In this document: positions 6,558 through 11,490 of the stretch, piece after piece
How the letters are laid out: each line of letters begins with the position of its first letter
Numbering within the stretch: position 1 is the stretch's first letter
Assembly (NCBI GenBank): GCA_030598625.1
Contig: JAUVPO010000037.1
Location: forward strand, 1 to 11,490
Direction of reading: 5' to 3'
DNA length: 11,490 bases
Origin: Deferribacteres bacterium
GTDB lineage: Bacteria > Nitrospirota > Thermodesulfovibrionia > UBA6902
The notes under the pieces: model-generated
The model's input: only the letters and a program-made list of their open reading frames with translations
Told to the model about the DNA's origin: nothing
Databases searched by the model: none
Program-made: the position numbers and the translations under genes

Positions 6558-7241
6558 TTAGAAATTATACCGTGCTCCAACCATGAAGTTGTGAGAACTA
6601 TAATCTGAAACGCTAAAATCAAATGAGGTTAACCCTGGAATTGCGATGGGCCCTGTCCAGAAATATCTATACCCGACGTCTATAATAACTTTCGGATTTA
6701 CGTAGATACCAATGCCAACAGACAACTGTACTGCAGGGGCCGAGTCACTTTCATCATCAATCAGTTTTAGCTCGGGGATTGCCCAAACTATAAATGTTTG
6801 CTCGGGGATTTTCAAATCTATGGATATCCAGGAATACCCTGCTCCTGCACCAAGGTAAGGAGAGATCATTTCAGAGACTTTTATGTCATAGTAAGCATTG
6901 AGCAATAAACTCGTTACTGTTATTTCGCCAGTCGCTGGGACGCTGAAACTTAATGGACTATCAAGGCCAACTTCATTAAAATCGTTATTTCGGTAAACTA
7001 ACTCGCCCTCAATCCGGTACTTGGAAAAACTATATCCAACAGTGCCTCCTATCATCAATCCTGTGTCTAGTTCAGCTGTGCCTTTAGCAATGGCAAGTGT
7101 CGAAACAGTGTGGACAAAATCTGATGATGAAGGAACAGCGAGACCGCCCTCAAGCCCGATATAATAACCGTCTGCAAAAACAGGCACAGAAAAAAGCGTT
7201 ACGAGAAAGAGAACAGCGAAAAACAATCCTTTAATTTTCAT
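6558..7241 (-). CDS. OmpX/OmpA-like outer-membrane beta-barrel protein
   Basis: The 227-aa product has a signal peptide cleaved after PVFA (A23). The mature part is a chain of alternating amphipathic strands typical of an 8-stranded barrel: YYIGLEGGLAVP, GLMIGGTVGYSF, YRIEGELVYRNND, LLLNAYYDI, ISPYLGAGAGYSW, VIIDVGYRYFW and SHNFMVGARYNF. It ends in phenylalanine, the C-terminal signal for the Bam insertion machinery. The family (PF13505-like surface barrels) has varied roles such as adhesion or small-solute passage; no specific function can be given. The start is supported by AAGGAGG shortly before ATG 7241. It lies 145 nt downstream of the ceramidase gene on the same strand. It may belong to the same transcript, although the gap holds an imperfect stem (7264-7283) and a separate promoter is possible. 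Confidence 0.85.
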   Translation of the reverse strand: MKIKGLFFAVLFLVTLFSVPVFADGYYIGLEGGLAVPSSSDFVHTVSTLAIAKGTAELDTGLMIGGTVGYSFSKYRIEGELVYRNNDFNEVGLDSPLSFSVPATGEITVTSLLLNAYYDIKVSEMISPYLGAGAGYSWISIDLKIPEQTFIVWAIPELKLIDDESDSAPAVQLSVGIGIYVNPKVIIDVGYRYFWTGPIAIPGLTSFDFSVSDYSSHNFMVGARYNF

Positions 7242-7386
7242 ACATCCTCCTTATTTTTAATACCCCACAGTCTCTGCTGAGGGAATTTTCATTATGAAGC
7301 CCGTTAAATCCAATACTTACTGAACCACCTCTCATTTCAGTAATTGTTACATAGGATTTCTTTCCTTTTACTCTATCCTCCTTTCC

Positions 7387-9549
7387 TCAAATTCCGGGTT
7401 TTCCTTCACGCGTGGTTTCCGGCTTTTGCGCGATCCCCGTCAGACCCCAGTGCTCTCGGGCAGCTGCCAGCGTGAAAGCAGGAGAGCGGAAGACACCACT
7501 TGTCCCCTGTACTGCAAATCGGAACTCCGAAGAACGGAACAGGGAATCGTCATCTCTATCGCCAGGCGGCATCCAGATCGTGAGCCAGCGGCTATCTCCG
7601 AGAAACGATGCGACAACAACCGTGACGAAGTCGACCCCCTCGTCGGTCTCCGGCACGCCATTAATCTCAAGGGGAACCCAGTCCCCCTCTTTCTTCACCT
7701 CGATCGCAACAGACGGCATCACCACCGCCGATTCATCGGGATTATCGGGCCACACCGGGTTTCTGTCGATCCAAATGAACCGAGGATAGTCTGGAACGGG
7801 CATGCCGTGCCCTTCGCCCATGAGCACATTCGCCAGTGTGTAGTAGGTCGATATGAGCCGGTCACGATGGGAGAGCAGGTCGAACTGCCCGACACCGAAG
7901 TCTTCACCCGGACCAGTAGAGTAGCGATAACGCCGCTGCTTTTTGCGAAGGTCGTGCCGGTCGAGGTTTTTTGCCAGGACTGCGAGGTCATCCCGGATAC
8001 GGGTGCCGGCCCCGGGACCGTACATCATAGAGGAACCCTCGTAGTGCTGGAGTGCGTACTCCTCCTCCGTGCTGAAATAAGACATGTATTCATTGGCAAG
8101 CCCCACGAGCAGCACGTGCTCGGCGGCGGGCACCTCTTCGCGAATGGCAGCTGCGATGCGCTGCCCCATCATGGTTGTAAACTCCCCTGGCAAGGTACCA
8201 AGCACGAGTGGGCCAATCCGGTAAACACCGAGAGGGACACTCTGCGGGGGTTTCAGGACGTGCCTGAAAGCGGACAGCAGTAGGGAGCGGACCATCTCCG
8301 AGTTGACATCATCCTGGAGGGGGTGGCGCTTCGGCCCCTGCCCTTCCATCTGCTTTTCAGGATCCTCCTGCGTCATGCCCTCATGGAAGCCAGCGTCGCA
8401 GAGAAATGTCCAGTCTGCCTCGGCTCCGCAGAGGGTCGAGGCACCGGACATCGGGCTGGCCAGTTCCGAAAGCCGCGACTCCCCGAAACTGAAGGCAATC
8501 CGGCCCGTCGCTTCCTGTCCCGGTGCGTCGAGGAGCTGCAGGATACCTTCTGCCAGCATGGCGCCGAGCGTCAGCGTCTCATTTCTATCCCTCTGCCGCC
8601 AGTTGGCGGCAACGTCTCCCTCCGCGCCATTGAAAATGGCCACAACCGGATACCGGGAACCAGAAGACCCGGCGGCAAGTGATTGCTCCACATGGGCAGC
8701 GGCAACACCGAAGATGTCGCTGCTGTAGACCTCCGTTGTCGTGTTCATCACCGTGGGATGAACCGCATAGAACGCAACAGCCGCCAGTGTTTCACGGGTC
8801 TTACCAGTGGTTTCAGCGCGAATGACCCTGAGGGTCGGATCAACAGCCCGGTAAGCGTCCTCGTCCCCCACGGGGAAGGGTGTGGCACGGATCGGGAAGT
8901 GCCGATTTGTTTTGATCAGTTCCAGCGCATCGGGCCCATTTGTCAGAAACGCCTCGATGCTCCGGTTGCGGGACACCCCGAACAGGGGCGTTTCGGCATA
9001 CCGAAGAACGGCGGGCCGCCGGTTCCCCCATGCCTCAGCGATTGCATCTGCAATCCGATGGGCCAGGAAATCAAAGAGCCTGCGGTCAAAGCCGCTCTGC
9101 TGTGACGCTAATTCGTTATAAAGGAAGGTCGACGAAAAGTTCCCGGGCCCATTGTGCGTGTGGGTGGCCGCGAGTATGATCTGTTCCCGTGCCAGTTGCC
9201 GGATCCCGCGGCTCCCTGCCACCAGTTCTGCCACCCGGTCAGCGAGACCGGCGGGCATTGCCCAGAGGTCGGCAGAAACCATTGCAAGGCTTCGCCCCTC
9301 AGCATCCTCGAAACATACCGCTCTGGCGTGAAGCCGCGTCCAGACCCCCCGGGAAATTCTACCTGCTGCCGCATACCCGCCCATGGAATATCCCGGTATC
9401 GGTGTGATGTCCACCTTTGCGGCACCAACTCTAAACTCTCCGCTCGCAGCAGGCTGCACGGGTGCGGGAAGAGTACCGGCTATTCCTCCGCATCCCATAA
9501 GTATCGCCAGAGATATGGTGCAAACGAGAGTTCTCCATGATTCCATCAT
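7387..9549 (-). CDS. Neutral/alkaline ceramidase, outer-envelope lipoprotein
   Basis: The predicted enzyme cleaves the amide bond of ceramide to sphingoid base and fatty acid. The frame is open to ATG 9624, but a GGGAGG site (9554-9559) directly precedes ATG 9549 / ATG 9546, giving about 720 aa beginning MMESWRTLV. Numbering from 9549, the lipobox is L-M-G-C with C20. The catalytic domain opens with VGAAKVDITPIPGYSMGGYA. Family motifs are AATHTHNGPG (H130-H132), YAVHPTVMN (H264), FNGAEGDVAANW (306-317), GTLPGEFTTM (E456) and GLANEYMSYFSTEEEY (Y488). These match the two His, the Glu and the Tyr that bind zinc in known neutral ceramidases. The last 140 or so residues form the family's Ig-like C-terminal domain. 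The start lies 77 nt after the patatin stop on the same strand, so they probably form one operon. The gene is much richer in GC, especially at third positions, than its neighbours, which hints at transfer. Bacterial sphingolipids or lipids of eukaryotic prey/hosts are possible substrates. Confidence 0.9.
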   Translation of the reverse strand: MMESWRTLVCTISLAILMGCGGIAGTLPAPVQPAASGEFRVGAAKVDITPIPGYSMGGYAAAGRISRGVWTRLHARAVCFEDAEGRSLAMVSADLWAMPAGLADRVAELVAGSRGIRQLAREQIILAATHTHNGPGNFSSTFLYNELASQQSGFDRRLFDFLAHRIADAIAEAWGNRRPAVLRYAETPLFGVSRNRSIEAFLTNGPDALELIKTNRHFPIRATPFPVGDEDAYRAVDPTLRVIRAETTGKTRETLAAVAFYAVHPTVMNTTTEVYSSDIFGVAAAHVEQSLAAGSSGSRYPVVAIFNGAEGDVAANWRQRDRNETLTLGAMLAEGILQLLDAPGQEATGRIAFSFGESRLSELASPMSGASTLCGAEADWTFLCDAGFHEGMTQEDPEKQMEGQGPKRHPLQDDVNSEMVRSLLLSAFRHVLKPPQSVPLGVYRIGPLVLGTLPGEFTTMMGQRIAAAIREEVPAAEHVLLVGLANEYMSYFSTEEEYALQHYEGSSMMYGPGAGTRIRDDLAVLAKNLDRHDLRKKQRRYRYSTGPGEDFGVGQFDLLSHRDRLISTYYTLANVLMGEGHGMPVPDYPRFIWIDRNPVWPDNPDESAVVMPSVAIEVKKEGDWVPLEINGVPETDEGVDFVTVVVASFLGDSRWLTIWMPPGDRDDDSLFRSSEFRFAVQGTSGVFRSPAFTLAAAREHWGLTGIAQKPETTREGKPGI

Positions 9550-9553
9550 CAAT

Positions 9554-9559
9554 CCTCCC
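9554..9559 (-). promoter_or_regulatory. Shine-Dalgarno GGGAGG that decides the ceramidase start
   Basis: On the minus strand GGGAGG is followed 4 nt later by ATG 9549 and 7 nt later by ATG 9546. The upstream in-frame ATG at 9624 has no such site, would add a 25-residue extension ahead of the lipoprotein signal, and lies just 2 nt from the patatin stop codon. Confidence 0.7.
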
Positions 9560-9626
9560 TTTCCACTTCTCCAAAAAACAAAAAAAATGACAAGCATATA
9601 CTGTATGTTCTTACTAAAATGCATCC

Positions 9627-11018
9627 TTATTTCAGTTCTCCCAACAGCCGCTGAAATTCTTTGGACGTTTTTAATATGCGGTGCGCTGCACCTCGCAGAG
9701 CGTCTACGCTTTCAGCAGGCAGGGTAAATGACGTCGGTAAACTTTTCAAATATGTTCGTTCTGATTCATCGGGGAGGGCATCGAAATCAACTTCGACCAG
9801 ATAGAACTCGATGTCATCGCAGGAATCTGAATGGTCCTTGAAATCTGGATCATTACATCTGCCAGAACGGATATCCTCAGCCCATAGTTTGAAATTAAGT
9901 TTTAACAGTTCAAGTGTTTCAATGCTATACCTGCTCAGTGACGTGGTGGTTACGGACCTCAAAACACTGAGAGGCCCTGGAGGGTTTTCACTCATATCAG
10001 GGCTCATATCCACTTCTGTCTCGGCATTGACAACAACAAAGACGACTTTATGAGTATTTTCCATACCCGTATTTTTCAACGAATTCCAGGCATCCCCAAG
10101 CTCAATGATTCTATCGATTACTACCCTAAAGCCGAGATTATCCGCGATCCCGCCGTCTAGCAGATGGACATAACGCTTCCTCGAGATATCCAGGTAAGGC
10201 ATTGTATGAACTGCCTGATAGTATCGCCGCGGTGAAATATCACGTTCTTTTAAAGCATCACGTATCCAGTCCGGCGCGTAACCGCATTTGCCAGCATAAT
10301 TACGAAGTGTTATCGGACTCAAGACAACGGGTACCGCAGATGAGGCAGCGACCGCCCGGGCAACAGGGAAGCCAGATAAGTCCGAGCAGATGAGATCAAA
10401 CATTTCCTGTTCGAATGGGAACGTTACCCCCTCCGTCATATCAGTGGCATTGATGATGATAGCGGGGCCTTCCTGCGAAGCAATATCCCCAAATGTACCG
10501 CCTTCAAAAACATATTTGTCATAGTACTCGGCTGCCATATCATTATTGGCGAAATTGGGCGAGAAAAGACGAAACCAATTGTGAAGGAAAAAGAACTGCC
10601 TAATGATGAGAGCGCCCTGGATGTCTTTCTTCAAAAAATAGCTTTCAAAGTCTTTGAAGATCCTGTCGCCAAACAGGCCGTAATATGCAGCAGTGAAACT
10701 GCCGCCTGACACCGCCGAGATAATATCCACTTCATCGATCATTCTCCTCTTCCGGCTATTTATGTTAACCTCGGTTCTCGCAAGCTCTTCCAGCACTCCA
10801 TATGAAAAAGCGGCTGCCCGCGTACCCCCTCCTGAAAAGCTCAGAATCAGAAGGAGATTCCCGGAGTTTCCAGGGACACCCATTTTTTTCAGCCGGTACC
10901 CGGTCTCAGGGGAATAATGTTCGAGAGGCGGATTAACAGGATAATGAGCACAGTTAACTGCGAACGGAACAGCAAGAAGGACGGCGAAAAAGAGGGAGAA
11001 ATTATATTTTTGGTGCAA
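9627..11018 (-). CDS. Patatin-like phospholipase with N-terminal export signal
   Basis: The 463-aa product has a hydrophobic signal (FSLFFAVLLAVPFAVNC). C23 in V-N-C could be a lipidation site, although Asn at -1 is unusual. The patatin fold shows oxyanion-hole SFSGGGTRAAAFSYG (G63-R67), nucleophile S104 in AVSGGS, and catalytic D288 in LLDGGIADNLG. Further family features are INATDMTEGVTFPF and AVAASSAVPVVLSP. Patatins are Ser-Asp lipid acyl hydrolases of phospholipids and neutral lipids. The start codon is TTG at 11018, preceded by GAGGG 8 nt upstream; no ATG fits the signal peptide. A c-di-GMP-I-like riboswitch and terminator lie 107-216 nt upstream, and ceramidase follows 77 nt downstream. 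A paired lipid-degrading function in the envelope is inference from this context. Confidence 0.9.
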   Translation of the reverse strand: MHQKYNFSLFFAVLLAVPFAVNCAHYPVNPPLEHYSPETGYRLKKMGVPGNSGNLLLILSFSGGGTRAAAFSYGVLEELARTEVNINSRKRRMIDEVDIISAVSGGSFTAAYYGLFGDRIFKDFESYFLKKDIQGALIIRQFFFLHNWFRLFSPNFANNDMAAEYYDKYVFEGGTFGDIASQEGPAIIINATDMTEGVTFPFEQEMFDLICSDLSGFPVARAVAASSAVPVVLSPITLRNYAGKCGYAPDWIRDALKERDISPRRYYQAVHTMPYLDISRKRYVHLLDGGIADNLGFRVVIDRIIELGDAWNSLKNTGMENTHKVVFVVVNAETEVDMSPDMSENPPGPLSVLRSVTTTSLSRYSIETLELLKLNFKLWAEDIRSGRCNDPDFKDHSDSCDDIEFYLVEVDFDALPDESERTYLKSLPTSFTLPAESVDALRGAAHRILKTSKEFQRLLGELK

Positions 11019-11124
11019 GATAAGGCCCTCAATAATGCCTGGAATGAGAGAGAATAGCCGGACACAGAAAAAGTATCTCCTGTCTTGACCTCACTTCCAG
11101 AATCTTATTAAATCAGAAAGTAAG

Positions 11125-11148
11125 AAAAAAACCGAATATCCCACGGTT
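11125..11148 (-). terminator. Rho-independent terminator after the riboswitch aptamer
   Basis: In the minus-strand RNA, AACCG (11148-11144) pairs with CGGUU (11134-11130) around a 9-nt loop. With a G-U pair the stem reaches 6 bp. The 3' arm runs directly into five more U residues (7 counting the last two of the arm). It starts 4 nt after the aptamer's closing helix and precedes the patatin gene, the position of an expression platform. The stem is short, so termination may depend on the aptamer state. Confidence 0.55.
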
Positions 11149-11151
11149 CAT

Positions 11152-11234
11152 CCTTTGGTAGCTCGGCCATCTTACCAATTTTTTAAGAACCTCCGCTTTC
11201 CGTCCCTTCTAGGGGAGAGGTTGGCTTTATAAGG
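11152..11234 (-). promoter_or_regulatory. Cyclic-di-GMP-I (GEMM-I) riboswitch-like aptamer
   Basis: Read on the minus strand, this 83-nt stretch carries the GEMM-I landmarks in order. GCCAACC (11225-11219) corresponds to GCAAACC in the consensus. GGGACGGAAAGC (11206-11195) corresponds to GGGACGCAAAGC. A second helix GAGGUUC follows, then GAUGGCCGAGCUACC (11171-11157), corresponding to the receptor/G-rich 3' segment that ends in xACC-GA. The ends pair as CCUU (11234-11231) / AAGG (11155-11152). Deviations are C for A in GCAAACC, G for C after GGGACG, and no clear GNRA loop in the first hairpin. Length and position (leader of a lipase operon, followed by a terminator) fit. I recognised it by eye; it is not a covariance-model result. 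Confidence 0.72.
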
Positions 11235-11244
11235 TTACCTACTA

Positions 11245-11250
11245 TTTATA
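11245..11250 (-). promoter_or_regulatory. Candidate -10 box for the riboswitch transcript
   Basis: TATAAA on the minus strand lies 10 nt ahead of the aptamer's 5' helix, so a start near 11238 would give an RNA beginning just before the aptamer. No good -35 hexamer is seen at the standard distance. Confidence 0.35.
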
Positions 11251-11374
11251 ATTAAAATATCACACAATGCATCGTCATTCTAATTAGAAATTTTATTATA
11301 ATTATAATTTATTCTTATATTTATGTTTAGCTTTGAATCACGATATAAATTAAGTATTACCAGTTGAAGCGTTG

Positions 11375-11409
11375 AATCGAAATGTTTGCTAAATCCAGTC
11401 GTTCAGCAT
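11375..11409 (-). repeat. 35-bp direct repeat, copy 2: native 3' end of pldA
   Basis: This is an exact match to 6261-6295. Here the repeat is the true end of the pldA reading frame (last six codons, stop and 14 nt of flank). Homology stops abruptly on both sides: the preceding base is g versus t, and the following base is c versus t. Confidence 0.9.
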
Positions 11410-11490
11410 CACACCGAATCCGACCCGGTGTGCTGTATCATTGTAGTCAATGAGACTTTCCCCGTAACCATTGAAGTACTGCACGTATCC
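11389..11490 (-). CDS. pldA: Outer-membrane phospholipase A (OMPLA), C-terminal 33 residues; runs off the right edge
   Basis: The minus-strand frame from the window edge to the TAG at 11389-11391 reads YVQYFNGYGESLIDYND, then HRVGFGVMLNDWI. This is the conserved last two strands of OMPLA (E. coli ends YGESLIDYN...VGVGVMLND). OMPLA is a calcium-dependent outer-membrane barrel that cleaves phospholipids and lysophospholipids at the cell surface, active as a dimer. Its catalytic His-Ser-Asn residues lie outside the window. It is transcribed toward the patatin-ceramidase genes but separated from them by a 370-nt region with its own riboswitch, so it is probably a separate unit. Confidence 0.88.
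   Translation of the reverse strand, partial: GYVQYFNGYGESLIDYNDTAHRVGFGVMLNDWI

Larger units (their letters stand above)
11019..11388. other. Intergenic region upstream of the patatin operon
   Basis: The 370-nt gap between pldA and the patatin gene holds the candidate -10, the aptamer and the terminator. From 11019 to 11124 is an untranslated leader with nothing recognised. From 11251 to 11374 it is very AT-rich, with no clear terminator for pldA. Confidence 0.6.

Noticed and set aside
9550..9624. N-terminal extension of the ceramidase to ATG 9624 (MHFSKNIQYMLVIFF)
   Set aside because: It lacks a Shine-Dalgarno and places a second hydrophobic stretch ahead of a complete lipoprotein signal, whereas ATG 9549/9546 have GGGAGG directly upstream.
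7412..9727. Many long open frames on the plus strand (for example 7426-8283, 285 codons) and alternative minus frames
   Set aside because: They lie antisense to or within the ceramidase gene, whose motifs are unmistakable. They arise from its high GC3 composition and show no domains, signal peptides or Shine-Dalgarno sites.
6261..11409. The 35-bp repeats as insertion-sequence ends
   Set aside because: They are direct rather than inverted, consist of pldA coding sequence, and no transposase lies between them. Integration at a gene end or a duplication scar fits better.

Overview
The window appears to come from a diderm (Gram-negative) environmental bacterium. It encodes the tail of an outer-membrane phospholipase A, an OmpX/OmpA-like beta-barrel and several envelope lipoproteins. 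A cyclic-di-GMP-I-like riboswitch, a REC-PAS-PAS signalling protein and a B12-type radical SAM protein would fit Desulfobacterota, Nitrospirota or a similar group, but nothing here fixes the taxon.

Left part (1-3012, all minus strand) is a decaying signalling region. It holds an ORF6N-domain gene lacking its N-terminus, and a REC-PAS-PAS protein that stops exactly where a histidine-kinase domain would be expected to begin. Next come a lipoprotein with LEA-like 11-residue repeats and a frameshifted response-regulator remnant. Between them lie long AT-rich spacers with possible gene debris.

Middle part (3435-6258): a secreted PstS-like solute-binding protein (minus) diverges from a B12-binding-type radical SAM gene (plus). 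The latter is preceded by a 15-codon ORF with a strong Shine-Dalgarno sequence whose stop overlaps the radical SAM start (ATGA).

Right part (6261-11490) is the most interesting. Three lipid hydrolases are read leftward: pldA (partial, at the window edge), a patatin-like lipase with an N-terminal signal, and a lipoprotein neutral ceramidase. An OmpX-like barrel follows. Between pldA and the patatin gene is a cyclic-di-GMP-I-like aptamer followed within a few bases by a short terminator. Entry into the patatin-ceramidase operon is therefore probably controlled by c-di-GMP. The 35-bp 3' end of pldA recurs exactly at 6261-6295, so the patatin-ceramidase-OmpX block lies between direct repeats about 5.1 kb apart, as if inserted at the pldA 3' end or left by a duplication. 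A compact pair of mutually exclusive GC-rich hairpins sits just inside the left repeat.
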